A stretch of 64,000 bases of DNA, from positions 13,127,811-13,191,810 of the forward strand of contig NC_073302.1 in the NCBI RefSeq assembly GCF_027595985.1, read 5' to 3'. Source of the DNA: Sorex araneus. Lineage: Eukaryota; Chordata; Mammalia; Eulipotyphla; Soricidae. A program made the translations under genes and the position numbers. Position 1 is the stretch's first letter. Each line of letters opens with the position of its first letter. Shown here piece after piece: positions 44,981-59,800 of the stretch. The notes below the pieces were generated by a model that worked only from the letters and a program-made list of their open reading frames with translations, was not told where the DNA came from and ran no database searches.

Positions 44981-47900
44981 CTTTGGAAAGAATGCAGAAG
45001 CTTAGGAGTGACTGTGATTTGCATCAGTCCAGGCAGTTAAAACTCAACTGGCCAGTCTCAGCTGAGGCCTTCTGCAGTCTGCTGTGGCCACCTGTCCAGC
45101 CTCCTGGCACACCATTCCTGAGTCTGTTCCCCATCAGCCAACAACTGGGGCGTTGGGCCAGATGGCTGAAGGGTCTCACAAACCTGGGTTTAAGTCTACC
45201 TCTTAATATTCTCCAAAGGCCTACAAAAGAAGAGATAAAATCGCACCTACCTGATTAGGTTGCTGATAATTAAAGGAGGCAAGGTATATAAAACAGAGGA
45301 CAGGGGGAAAAATTAAAAAAAAAACAGAGGACAGGGGCTGGAGCGATAGCACAGTGGGTAGGGCATTTGCCTTCCACGCGGCTGACCCGGGTTCGATTCC
45401 CAGCATCCCATATGGTCTCCTGAGCACCGCCAGGGGTAATTCCTGAGTGCAGAGCCAGGAGTGACCCCTGTGCATCGTCAGGTAACCCAAAAAGTAAAAC
45501 AAACAAACAAACAAATAAACAAACAAAAAGAGGACATTGATGAATGATGTTCCTTTCTCTAGAACTATGCTATCTCCATCACTGTGTTTCCCCAGACAGC
45601 TTTATTTCTCTGTAATAACTCTCAGTTCTCGCTACCTAGAAAGATCTAGAAAGATCTACCTGTCCTGGTGTTGAAAATCAAAAGCCAATATGAACCCCGA
45701 GGCCCAGCTCAATCACTGAACTTGTCCAAAGGACTTTTCTTCCACGCATTTAGGAATCTCTCCCTTTTCCTCTCTATCCCTTTCACCTGGAGCGCAGCAT
45801 GCAACAGAAGTTATCATCACTTTCTATGCTGAGGGAAGAAATATGAAGCCTTGGGCTCAGTTTGCCATCAGTCAAATGGGGATAATAATCTTCTGCTTCC
45901 TTTCTGATGAATGATATACAGTTCTTATGAGATAGTATGTTTGGTGAATCACTTGTGTCTAAGGTCCTTACATATCTGGGACTAAGTAGTTTGTTGTTGT
46001 TGTTGCAGCTGTTTGGGGGTCACACCTGGCAGCGTTCAGGGGCTTCCTCCTGGCTCTGTTTTCAGGGCACTCCTGGTAGGGCTTGGTAAATGATATGGGG
46101 TGCTGGGTATTGAACCTGGGTTGGCAAGCATCCTGTCCTCTGGACTACTTCTCTGCTGCATTTTATGTAATCCCTTCCTCCAGACTGGGACTTCAGGATT
46201 ATGTCTTGGTTATTTCATGGGCACCCAGACTAGTCTAGATGTTTGTATAAGCAGGTGTACAGAATTCAAGATTTGGGGGTTTTGGGAGGAGGAACTGTCC
46301 TTCGTGGTGCTCTGCAGGCCCTGGGGCCATTCCTGGCGATACTTGGCCAACTGGGCTGGTGGTTTAATGCTCAGGTGCTGCTCAGGCTCTGTGGTGCTGA
46401 AGACCACCAGAACCACCTCTGTGATTCTTCAGAGGCTTTGTCATGCCAGGATACTTTAAGTTCAAGGTTATCTTTCATCTGTCTGAGTCACAAACGAATC
46501 TCTCCTTTTTTTTCTGGAGGAGGGCAAAATTTGGTGACCACATCTGGTGATGCTCAGGAAACATTCCTGGCTTTGTGCTCTGGGGACCATAGGTGGTGCC
46601 AGGAATGGAACTGAGATTAGTCACATCTACGGCAAATACCTATCACAGGATAGAATCGGGGTCACCATGTACAAGGCAAGCATCTTAACCTCTGTACTAT
46701 CTCTCGACCCAGGAAGCACCATTTTAATTTACAAATCTAAGTAACCACAATTTGTCATTTTTACAAGCTATGGTCATGCAAGTTTATTATTAGGGGTACG
46801 TGGTTCCTCAAATACAAATAATGAGTCCCTCACTTAAGATAATTCACATTATTTGTTACCAATTTAAAAATTAAGTTTTCGAGCAAAAACTCAAAAACTT
46901 GACTTTACCACAGCACAAGCTTAAAAGTGTTCCAATACATAAAGATATTTTTGAAGAGACTGAGCACTTTCATTAAGCCAGATTTTGCAAAAACATAAGT
47001 AACAAAAACCAAACCAAAAAACCACCATTATTCTCAGGTTTCTTTTGGTTATTTTTGGAAGACATGATTTATATCTTAAATATCTTTATATCTTATATCT
47101 TTATCTTAAATATCTTAAATAATAGATAATGGCTTTTATTGTTATTTTAAATAAACTGGAATATTAAAAAATTCTAAATTCTAATAAACTAAATAGAATA
47201 CAATACAATATGCTAGTGTAACATGCAAAAGTTTAACATAGCAAAATAACAAAGCTCTCTGGGTCCTTAATAATTTTAAAATGTGTTTGTGTGTCTAAGG
47301 CCCTGGGTTCAGTTCCTAAGCCTACATGCACCACCACCACCTACCCCCCAGCACCCCTCATCTTCCCCTACTCCCCCAGAATCACTGAATGAAAGGCCTC
47401 TCTGGTGCATCACCGGGTATGGCCCCTGTGTACCAGGGCATCAAAAAAAAACGTAAAGGGAGCCTGAGTCCCAAATTTTGAGAACTGGTTTAAATGAACT
47501 TAATCTTGCCTTTCATTCTACAGATGGAGATGAAGGGACAAGGACAGACCCAGGTCTCTTGGTTTCCAAGCTTTCTTAGTTCCCCTTGGGATGGATGCCA
47601 GCATTACCTGATGTAGCCAGACAGCATGTGAACCTTGGAAGTCTTTGTCTTTATTAACTGGAAAAAAAAAATCACTGCTTTAGGAACTCAGCCCCACTTC
47701 TACAGCTGCTTAGTCATCTGGACACTGAGATGGCATTTCTCCCACATCACCAGCCATGATAAAAACTCATAAATGAACGGAGGACACCTAAGTGGGGCAG
47801 GAACCTTAGTTGGTTGATATCCGTTCTTTTTCTTTTTCTTTTTTTTGGGGGGAGTCACGCCCAGCGATGCTCTGGGGTTACTCTTGGCTTTACACTCAGG

Positions 47901-50065
47901 AATTACTCCTGGTGGTGATGGGGAACCATATGGGATGCCAGGGATCGAACCCGGGTCAACCACATGCAAGGCAAACTCCCTGCCCGCTTTACTATCACTC
48001 CAGACCCTCATTTTTTTTTTCTGGGGGTGGGGGTAGCAGGCCACACCTAGCAGTGCTCAGGGCTTACTCTTGGCTCTGCACTCAGGGATCACTCCTAGTA
48101 AGGCTTGAGGAACCCTATGTGGTGCTGGGGATCGAAACCGGGTTGGTGCATGCAAGGCAAGCACCCTACCTACTGTACTATCCCTCCAGTATAATGTTGC
48201 TCTTTTATTTATTTTTTTTTTTTTACTTTTTGAGTCACACCTGGCGATGCTCAGAAGTTATTCCTGGCTCTGCATTCAGGAATTACTCCTGGCAGTGCTT
48301 AGGGGACCCTACGGGATGCTGGGAATCGAACCTGGGTTGGCCGCATGCAAGGCAAACGCCCTCCCCGCTGTGCTATTGTTCCAGCCCCGCTGTTGCTCAT
48401 TTTCACTTGGGACTGGAAGAGAGACTACTTGGTCTCACTCTCTCCTTACCAAGGCCCTCTCCCCCATGCCCTCACTCACCAGCAGGATCTCAGTGGCTTC
48501 TTCTAGTTCCCCATTCCAAAAGTACCTGGAGAAGAGAAAATCAAATTACATTCCTTTGACAAGACAAACCCAGAAAAATGCCAACCCTGGCTCAAACTGG
48601 TGACTATCCTGAGGCAGAAACTAAACCCTTTCTAAGTCAGAGTCCAGAGACGGCCCAGGCGCCACAAGCCATCCAGTCCGACAACTCTACTGCATGCTAA
48701 CATTTCTGAGGTAGAGGCTCACCATCTCCCAACAGCCACAGGAAGACTCGCCCCCAGGGCAGCCCTGGGGAAATGCCTCGGTCTCCTCGGTCTCCTCTCT
48801 TCTGAACTTGGCATCGCCGATTCTTTCAAAGCTCGCTGTATACTTATGGTTTTCAGGCCTTTCCCCCTCCTTTCAACTGGTCCTACAGAAACACATGCAT
48901 TTTTTTTTTCCTTTTTGGGTCACACCTGGCGATGCACAGGGATTATTCCTGGATCTGCACTCAGGAATCACCCCTGGCGGTGCTCAGGGGACCATATGGG
49001 ATGCTGGGAATCGAACCCAGGTCGACCGCGTGCAAGGCAAACACCCTACCCACTGTGCTATCGCTCCAGCCCCAACACATGCATTTGTAAAGCACAGGAA
49101 GGGCCAAAGAGTACATGAAATACTCATGAAATACTTGCCTTGTGTGCAAGCTATGTAGCTGTAAACCTTGCTCCGATCCCCGGCACCACACATGATGCTT
49201 TGAGTCCTGCCAGGGGTCAGTCCTCAGCACAGTCAGAAATAGCCCTTGGCACCACTGGGTGTGGACCCAACAAGCCAAGCCCTGACCCCACTTTTCTCCC
49301 CACGACAGGAAAATAAGGACAGGAAGCCTCAGAGAAGAAGTGGTTGGCATTAGAAGACATGAAACAGGTACAAAAGATGCAAACAAAGCCAGCAGACAGA
49401 GCACAGAGGGCTAAAGCGCAAGCTTTGCCTGTAGGAACCATAAGTTCAAGTCTCTGTTGCCACCTGGTCCTCAAAGCAGTGCTGGAAATGGACCCTGAGC
49501 TCGATAAAGTATGGATTTCCTCCTCCCCCACAGATACAAAATTAGGGGGGAAAAAAATCACACAAGTGACTGCTCTTTCACTCTCACTTTAAAACAAACA
49601 ATAAAAGGTGCCGGAGCAATAGCACAGTGGCTAGGGCACTTGCCTAGCAGATCCAGTCGCCAGAATCCCATATGGTCCTTTGAGCACTGCTAGGAGTGAT
49701 TACTGAGTGCACAGCCAGGAGTAATACCTGAGCATTGCCGGTGTGGGCCCAAAGCCAAAATAAACAAATAAATAAAAAAGAATAAAACAAATAACAAAAA
49801 TGCAAATTCAGTGACAATACTCAGCAAAGAACATGAATATGAGAACAGTATCATGGGAATGGAAAGAAATTTGGCTTGAGAATATCTCTCAGGGCTGGAG
49901 CTATAGTACAGCAGATAGGGCGTTTGTCTTGCACACGGCTGAATTGGGTTCGATCCCCAGCATCCCATATGGTTCCCGAGCACCACTAGGAGTAATTCCT
50001 GAGTGCAGAGCCAGGAGTAACCCCTGAGCACTGCTGGGAGTGACCCAAAAAGAAGAGGGGGGGCG

Positions 50066-50114
<49 letters not shown>

Positions 50115-53100
50115 TGTCTACATTGATCCAGGACTGTGGTTAAAAAAGAAATCTAATTAGCACAGCGGGTAGGGCGTTTGCCTTGCACGAGGCCGACCCA
50201 GGTTCGATCCTCGGCATCCCATATGGTCCCCCGAGCACCGCCAGGAGTAATTCCTGAGTGCAAAGCCAGGAGTAACCCCTGAGCATCGCTGGGTGTGACC
50301 CAAAAAGCAAAAAAAAAAAAAAAAAAAAAAAAGAAAGAAATCTATTTTACGGAAAGATGAACATATAAGCTGAAATTCTATTTTAGTGTCCAAGGACTGG
50401 TTCCCAGACTGGCTTCATGGGAGTCACTTATGCAAACTAAAAAATTCAGAGATCCAAGAAGCTGAACCCACCCAGGTACTGAAGAGACTGAGAATGGAGC
50501 TCAGGCATTCAATGCACGGTCAGATCAGGGAGCCACAGCCACAGACTATGTGAGCCACCGAGGGGGTGACAGCATGGGCGGAGGGGAGAAGTGTTCGTAT
50601 ACAGCACTTTGCTGTTTTAGACTCTAGAGTCGAATCTGTTGACTTTCTTTAAATACAAGTTAACAATGAACAGCTGATTCAGTCAAGGCCATTGAGATGT
50701 TCACAAGTGTCCGTGATCTCACTATTCTTTCCAAGCACCAGGCCCAGCCCTAGTACTCTTACTTGAGCGTGTGAAACTCACAGTGAGGCTGTCTTGGGCA
50801 GGATGTTCACAGAGGCAGCCAGCTTCTTATCCAGGACAGCCCTAAGGTGGAGAGAGAGTGATAATCACGGAGGCCAGCATCTTGGATCTGAAGAGAAGGG
50901 ACAGAGACCAGGAGCTCCTTGGGAAATATCTGAGTTCAAGTAGATAACCATTAGAGTACTCGGCCCCTACTCAACCCAGTATATCCCAAAACATTCATCC
51001 AGTGAGAAGGGCAAGACAGAAGATTTTCTGGGCAAAAATGAAGACCTGGACCCCTCTCCCTCTCTACAGGCTGGCAGAGTACCTGTATGTGAGTTTTTTT
51101 TTCATTGCCAAGTAAGTGTTTAAGCATCTCTCCAGGAGAGGCATAGCATTACCCTCTCTCAGCCTGACTGGTCTCCTATACAAAAGAGGGTTTGTTGAAT
51201 CAGTGATTTTTCAACCGCTTTTACCTTTTATTACACCACGTTTTCCTGCTTTTTGTTGTTATTGTGTTTTGGGGAGGGGGCCACACCCAGTGGTGCTCAG
51301 GGCTTACTCCTGGCTCTGTACTCAGGGATCACTCCTGGCAGTGCTTAGGGGACCCTATGGGATGCTGGGGATCAAACCCAGGTTGGCCACGTGTATGGTG
51401 CCTTACACACTGTATTATCTCTCCAGCCTCCAACTTTCTTCTGCTTTTATGATTCACTATATATTTGATTAACAGTACTTCCGATCTCTAGATAGTTACC
51501 CACATGACCACAGAACTGATCTAACTCAAGAAAAAAAAATTAAAAAAGCAACATACCCTGTGTTTGTCTTTGGAAAATATAGAATCATTCACCTTTTTTT
51601 TTCTCCATAAAGATTTCTAATCAGGCCCTAGAGCAAAATGATTAGATTTGTAGGGCTAGGAATTTCCTACACTGCCACTGATTTCTTATACAGCACACTG
51701 ATGAATACAGTAAAATCTGCTTGCACTAATATAAGTGTCATAGAAACAGAAGTACCACGCCATGGATGAAAAAAAAAGTATTCCGAAGCATCAAACCGGA
51801 AGCTCTCAGCATCATGTAGACAAACCTTTCCCAGGTCTCAGGCAATCAAGGCAGCCAGGCTCTATTCTTTGAAGTGCTTGAACCTGCCAAATAAAGCTCT
51901 GCTCCTGGACCCTCCCGACCTCAACTGCTGCCAAGAGGACTGACCTACTTTCCCTCCCTTAAGTCCCAAGCTGAACAGAGCCCTATTTTATTTATTTATT
52001 TATTTATTTATTTATTTTTGCTTTTTGGGTCACACCTGGCGATGCACAGGGGTTACTCCTGGCTCTGCGCTCAGGAATTACTCCTGGCAGTGCTCAGGGG
52101 ACCCTATGGGACGCTGGGAATCGAACCCGGGTCAGCCGCGTGCAAGGCAAACGCCCTACCCACTGTGCTATTGCTCCAGCCCCATTTAAGGCTCCACATT
52201 AAGGTGGCATTACTACCATCCTCATTCCCTTGGAAAATTCCAGGAGCAAAAGAAATCCCTGACTGTAAGAAGGAGTACATGGCACAAATTTGTTTAAACA
52301 ACTGTGGCTAATTTTGCTCATTTAATCACGCACTGAGAAATCACATTTTCTGATTCTGAAGGTGCATACAGACATAGGGAATGACTTAAACTCTAGGGGA
52401 AAAAAAAATGATCCCAAGGGTGAGGGATGTGGCGCGAGTGGTAGAGCATATGCCTTAGGAAGGCGCAGCCCTAGAGTCAATCCCCAGCGCCACCTGGCCC
52501 CACCCATCACCACTCACAGTAGAAGATGATAAGAAATTCCATGGCCTCAGGAGGACGGGTCAATGGTTGGGAGCTTGCCACAAGTGTTGGGGGGCAGAGG
52601 GCAATGGGGATAGTGAAGTGACCAGTATGACAATAACAGAAATGATCACTCTGGACAAGGATTGGGTGTTGAAAGTAGGCAAAGGGATATATATATGACA
52701 ACACTGCATTGTCTAATGTACTGCGTAATATAATGCCCCAAAGGGGCAGGTGAGAGGAAGAGATGGGGGGGGGGGAGAGGGAAAGGGAGGGTGAGAGAGA
52801 GGAGATATATTTTTCTGGCCAGATCTGGTGGTGCTCAGGGGCCAGACCGGGGTACCATGCTAAAGGCTGAAGCAATAGTGCGCGGGGAACGTGCCTTGCC
52901 TCGGTTAGATCCTTTGCACTGTGGTTGGTCCCCTGAGCATTGCCAGGAGTGATCCCTGGGCACAAAGCTAGAAGTAAGCCCTGAGCACAGTTGGGTGTGA
53001 AATGAAAGTCCAAACACTTGCCCCCCTCACCCCTAAAACAAAAGATACATCCTAGAAGGCAGAAGGAAAGAGGGATAAAATACAGATTACCCTGAAGTCA

Positions 53101-54177
53101 ATAACTTGGAGGCCTTGAGCTCCCAGAGACCAGTTTCAACACTTAAAAACATGGTCAACTAGGATTTCAAGAGTACTGAATTGTAGGACAAAGGGAGGAA
53201 GGAGGTAAGTCCAATTACCCTTCGGTCCCACTAATCTTTTTCAGTGTGGCTTTTATAAAGCACAGTGCGGAGGGGAAATCCAGACACATGTAGTGAGCAC
53301 CTATCGTATGTAACTCATCTACATACGCGTTGCTAAGGTAAATTAATCCCCACAATACTGTAAGGTAGGTAGCATTATCCACTTTCATGGTTCAGAAAAC
53401 TATAATGCTTAAAGAAGAAAAGCAATGTTCCCTGGGTCACACAGTAATTAAATAGCAGAACCAAGATTCTTCCTGGTCTGATTCAAGGCAATGTTCTTTC
53501 TACTGTACTACAGCTTTTAGAGATTAGCTAAACAATGGCTTCATCTTCCTCACTCGTCATAGTGAGCCCCTCTAGAACTGAACAAAGAGAAGAGACAGCT
53601 CAGTGAGGATTTGGGGACTTAACTTCTCAACCTGCAGGGTTCACCGTAGCACCTTCAGGAGCTAAGTCACCCATTTCTCTGTGTCTCGTTTCCTTCCATG
53701 CCCCTGATGCATCTTCAACACTTGCAGGCCCAGCAGCAGGACCTGTTGGGACTGTCCCATCACCCCCAGCACAGTTGTATAGTTTATTTCTTGGTGGGTC
53801 TGGTTGTCAGAAGCAAGAGAGGACCTGTAAGTGGTACCACCCCCTCCCCCCTTTCCCCGTTGAGCCTCCTTGAGCCTCCTCTGAGCTCCTTCACCATACC
53901 TTGCCATATCTCTAGCAATTTGCTCATTGGGACAGTTGACAAAGACGATGGAGTAAGTGCCGGAGAGATAGGTGCCAGTGAGAGCTGAGTGGAGCTTCAG
54001 GCTAAGGGTCCTGAGCATGGGGTATGTCAGGAAAGAAGCTGCCATGATCTAAAAAGGAGGAAAAGAAAAACACAGTTCAGCAGAGATATTTCCAATTCAC
54101 TTGGCAGACTGGAACAAGACTGGGCATCATTTTTCCATCCCCAATACCCAACCATAAAACAATTCCACAATTCCTGG

Positions 54178-54219
<42 letters not shown>

Positions 54220-55292
54220 CCCTTTCTTTCTCTCTCTCTCTCTCTCCTCTCCTTCTCCCTCCCTTTCTCTCTCCCTCCCTTCTCCCCCCGTCCCCTTTTC
54301 TCCTCCCTCCTTCCCTCTCTCTCTCAAAGGAAATAAAGAAAAAAAAAAAGAGAAAATAACTCTTGGGATCTTTATTGTGTTGAAATAGTCTCCACATCTT
54401 GCCGATTTCCTCTGCATTTTGCAGATGATTTTTTTAAAAGGAGGCTCAGAAATTAAGAAACTTATTCAAGGGGCTGGAGTGATAGCACAGCAGGTAGGGT
54501 GTTTGCCTTGCACACGGCCAACCCAGGTTCGATTCCTAGCATCCATATGGTCCCCGAGCACCGCCAGGGGTAATTCCTGAATGCAGAGCCAGGAATAACT
54601 CCTGTGCATCGCTGGGTGTGACCCAAAAAGAAAAAAAAACCCTCATTCAAAGTTATATTAGATTTTAGTTGGGAAAGCCAGGATTAGGACTGGAGTCTGG
54701 ATAGCAAAACTCCATTTTTTTTTATTGGGCCACAGTAGTGGTGCTGGGGGGTACTTCTGGTGCAGAGTTTGGGGGACCATTTCTGGTGCTCAGGGTTACC
54801 AGGTGATGTTTGGGATAAAACCCTGGATTCCTACATGCAAAATATTCACTCCAGTTTTTTGAGTCTTTGAAATCCAGTCTTCCTGTACAAAACCCGCTAC
54901 ACGAGGGGCAGGCATGGAGCTTAGTGGAAGACCACTTGCCTTACATGTGTGAAGCCCTGGGTTAGAGGCACCACAAAACAAAACAAAATAAAAATCTAAA
55001 ACAGACTGTTATGGGAGGTAAAGTTAATCACCCCCCACTGAGTTGTTGAGATCCTGTGGAGGTTATTATGGGGGATACACTAATATTTATGAAAGGTTAA
55101 AGGAGTACTTTCATGCTCATTCATTTGTATATATGCCAGAAACAATGGGTATAAGTCTAGGGACAAGGCACCAAATTCTAAAGCTATACAACCTCTGCTA
55201 CTGAAACTGAGAGCTGATGGGGCCATGAGAAAGGCTCGACCAGAGGGAACAAGAAGGTACAATCTAAACTGGATCTGAACTAATAAGTAGGA

Positions 55293-55339
<47 letters not shown>

Positions 55340-56795
55340 ACACATACCTCTCGGAGAGCCCGGCAAGCTACAGAGAGTATCCTGCCCACACGGGCAGAGC
55401 CTGGCAAGCTCCCCATGGCGTATTTGATACGCCAAAAACAGTAACAATAGGTGTCATTCCCGGGACCCTGAAAGAGCCTCCAATCTTTGGGAAAGACGAG
55501 TAAGGAGAGGCTGCTAAAATCTCAGGGTTGGGAGGAATAGAGATGTTACTGGTGCCTGCTCAAGTAAATCCATGACAGTGACAGTGACAGTGACAAGAGG
55601 AAAGGCAGGTACTCTAAAACAATGGGCAATCCATACAGATTATGAGACAGATGTGATTTTCAGTCTATATAATGATCTTTATATGCATGGCAACAAGAAA
55701 AAAGGAAAAGGAGATGGACTGGGTAGTAGAACCATTTGTATATATGCCAGATACAATGGGTATCTAAAAATACAATGGGTATTAAAAAGGGGTAGGGGGG
55801 TCAGGAGAGAAATAATTTGGTAAAGGGTCAAGTTAAGTAGAGTATCTGAATGAAAGATGGGACTAGCCAGAAGACAGACAAAAGGCTACTATCATGACCC
55901 AGGAAAAAGAACATTATATTTCTGGAACTGGAGCAATAGTCCAGTGGGTAAGGTGTTTGCCTGGCATGCACCCTATCTAGATTTGATCCCTAATACCCCA
56001 TAAAGCCCCCTGAGCACAGAGCCAGGAGGAAGCTCTGAGCTCTGCTGGGTATGTCTGCACTACAAAAATAAGAGGAAAAAAAAATTTTATATTCCTGAGT
56101 TAAGAAAACAATGATAATGTGTGATGAGAAGAAATTCAAGATATCATTTCCCTTATGAATTTGATAATAATAAATATTTTAAGTGAGAGGAAATTCAAGA
56201 ACTGGAGAATTCCAACTGGAGAATGAAGACCTTCCAGGGAAGGGTCCCCTGCTTGTGGGGTAGAATGGCATCTTTGCAGGAATAGAGGCAGCTCGCAAGG
56301 AGTCCCACTGTGACTCAGGCCAGGCTAAACAGGGACACGTTTCTGCCTAGCAACCCAGGGCTCGGGCCTTGCTTAAACAAACCTCTGTCCTCCCAGTCAA
56401 CTCTCTCGCCCCGGCCCTGGCTTCCACTTCTTGAAAGTGGACCTAAGTAATGTCTTTATGTCTCCAGTTCAATTTGACTTGCAGGCCTGTTTGGTTTGGG
56501 TTTCTCTTCCCTCTCACTACCTTCAGCAGTACTTTCACTTCAACACGCTAGTCCTCTGAAGTAGACCAGAGCCATGAAAGAAAAGGAAAGGAAAAAAAAT
56601 AGACATCTCAGGCTGGAACGACAGCACAACGGGTCGGGCATTTGCCTTGCATGAGGCCGATCTAGGTTCGATTCCCAGCATCCTATATAGTCCCCCAGCA
56701 CCGCCAGGAGTAATTCCTGAGCACAGAGCCAGGAGTAACCCCTGTGCACTGCTGGGTGTGACCAAAAAAGAAAAAAAAATCTGAATTAAAAAAAA

Positions 56796-56836
<41 letters not shown>

Positions 56837-59800
56837 AGGCTCTCGAATATGTGTGCATATGTTTTTGTCACAACACATTTCTGAAAAACTAAAATCACTA
56901 TAGAAATTAGGGTTTAAGTCCTAGTGCCAATATAATTGCCTGTGTGGTCTTCAAACGACTATAATTTCCTCTCCCTTCTATCAATGTTATCTGTACCACT
57001 GTATCACTGTCATCCCGTTGCTCATCGATTTGTTCGAGCGGGCACCAGTAACGTCTCCGTGTGAGACTTGTTACTGTTTTTGGCATATCGAATACGCCAC
57101 GGGTAGCTTGCCAGGCTCTGCCATGTGGGCAAGATATTCTTGATAGCTTTCTGGGCTCTCGAGAGGGACAGAGGAATTGAACCTGGGTCGGCTGCGTGCA
57201 AGGCAAACACCCTACCGCTGTGCTATCGCTCCAGCCCACCAATGTTATCTATAAATTAGAAATGATGGCATTTGTGCTGCTTACCTCACCTTTGTCGTGG
57301 GTTCAAACAAGACTGAAAAAGTGATTTTTAACCACTAATTTAAAGAAGGGACTGAGCTTTGCTTATCAATTTAACCCTAACACAATTCATAGCACAACAA
57401 CAAATTCTCGATAAATACTTGTACTCGCAACTAGGACTCAACTGCCCCAGGATCCAAGGACAGTTCTAGCAAAAACACCTGCCCTGAAGGGCTGAGGCCA
57501 ATGAAGCAGAAAACTCAATCCCCTGTGCCTCCCCACACGCCGGGGTGCAATTAAATATGCAACCTCTGCTCACCACAAGCCCCATAACTAAGGAATGCAG
57601 CCCTTGGCGAGTGTGTACAACCTCCTGTCATCAAAACAAGCAAGGGAAAGGAAGAAGAGGGGCACAAAAATACATACTTTTTTTTAAGAAAAGAGATAGT
57701 ACAGGGGCTGGAGCGATAGCACAGCGGGTAGGGCGTTTGCCTTGCACGCGGCCGACCCGGGTTCGATTCCCAGCATCCCATGTGGTCCCCCAGCACCGCC
57801 AGGAGTAATTCCTGAGTGTAGAGCCAGGAGTAAGCCCTGTGCATCCCTGGGTGTGACCCGAAAAGCAAAAAAATATATATATAGTACAGTGAGTAGGTTG
57901 CTTGCCTTGGACATGGTCAAGCCAGGTTCCATCCTCAGCACCCCATAGGGTCCCCGAGTCCTTCAGGAGTGATCCCTGAGTACAGAAGCAGGAGTAAGTC
58001 CTAAGCATTGCCAGATGTAGCCAAAAGAAGAAAGAAAAGAAAGAAAAAAGAAAAAGAACACAAAGTCTTTGAAGGAAGCAGGACTTTTGGGTCACGGGCC
58101 ATCCGTGGTGCTTTTAGCAGGGAACTGGATACACACGGACTAAACAAAGGAGCAGCGACCTTTCCTGCAACCAATCAAGCTATTCCTAGGCAAGCTCGGG
58201 GCATTTCAGCCAGCAGCTATTACTGGAACACAGAGTTAGGGAGATTAAATATAAACCCACCTACAACACACTGGAACTCTTATATGAACTCACTTCCCTC
58301 CACCGCTGCCCCCACCCCATTTGCCTCCCTCCCACCAGTCTGCTTCAATAAAATACTTGTATTCATATGTAACACTTTGCCACCTTTTGTGTTCCCAGAT
58401 TTAAGTCCTCAGTTTGATTCTTTCATAGCACTGTAGCACTGTCATACCGTTGCTCATTGATTTGCTCGAGCGGGCACCACTAACGTCTCCGTTGTGAGAC
58501 TTGTTACTGTTTTTGGCATATCGAATACGCCATAGGTAGCTTGCCAGGCTCTGCCGTGCGGGCAAGATACTCTCGGTAGCTTGCAGGGTTCTCTGAGAGA
58601 GATGGAGGAATCAAACCCTGGTCAGCTGCATGCAAGGCAAACGCCCTACCCGCTGTGCTATCGCCTGGGGCTGATAACAAACTCACCAAAATCTAAGTTT
58701 GTTTTCGGTTAACAGTATTTAGTGGCTAGAGACCAGGATTGCTGCTAACTTCTGTTGTAACAAACTTCTGTTGTAACAAACTTCTGTTGTAACCCCTGAT
58801 CATTTTAAAATAAGGCAGTTGCTTCTATATGTGCCCCTTATTGGACATAAACTTTTCGGTCTCATTCATTTCTCTAATTCCCAGCACTTCCCACTCCCCT
58901 GGACTTGATGCTATTAGTTTTTTAGATCATAACCTGTGGCACTCAGGGAAACTTTTGGCATGCAAATCTGGGTCTCCAGCATGCAAAGCATGTGCTTAGT
59001 CCATTGTGCTATCTCTTTGGCCTTTCTGGCTTGAGTATCAAAAGCATAAAGGGTCTGTATGGAGCCAAAGGTGAATTATACTAAAAGAGGAAGCATCCTT
59101 ATATGAATGCAAAATCAACAGGAAATGTATGTAATCCCTATATCAAACATAATAGAGGGAAATGTGTACAATAATTTAAAAACTCTTAATTACATTTTTG
59201 TTATATTTCTTTTACTATATATGCCTTTTCTAATTTTATATTCTTCTAAAATATTTTGGGGGTGGGGGGGATGTTTCAGAGAGCTGGAGCACATATTTTG
59301 CACGCAGGGACGCTAGTTTGATCTCTGGCATGGCATGGATCTGTGAGGATCATACAGCTCCGACCACAAATATGTTTTTAATCCTTTCATCTTGTTCAGA
59401 ACTTACTCTGCTTTTATCTTTTTTTAATCTTGGAATATTTGCACAGCCTTTGTGGGTTATGGTTGACTTTACAGTGTGTTAAGGCAGAAAGGGACTCAAA
59501 AGAATCACCCCATTTCTCTTAATTTGCCATCTGGTTTTAAGGAATCTGAACTCTCTGAAATTGTGAGTTTGTCTAGACGTTTTTCCTTGATGGGTGGAAA
59601 ACCAGAACTTAAAAAATTTTATAATCCCTAAAAAATGAAAAGTCATTAATTCGTGCCAATTACCACCCCTGGGGAAAGTAAGGACTAGAGATGGAAAGAA
59701 ACACCCAGAAGGTGATCAGTTTCCGAACACTCCCACAGCTCCCTTTTCCACCTACGACCGCTGGAGACACCGGGGGAGTGACTTCCAACCTTCACATTTC

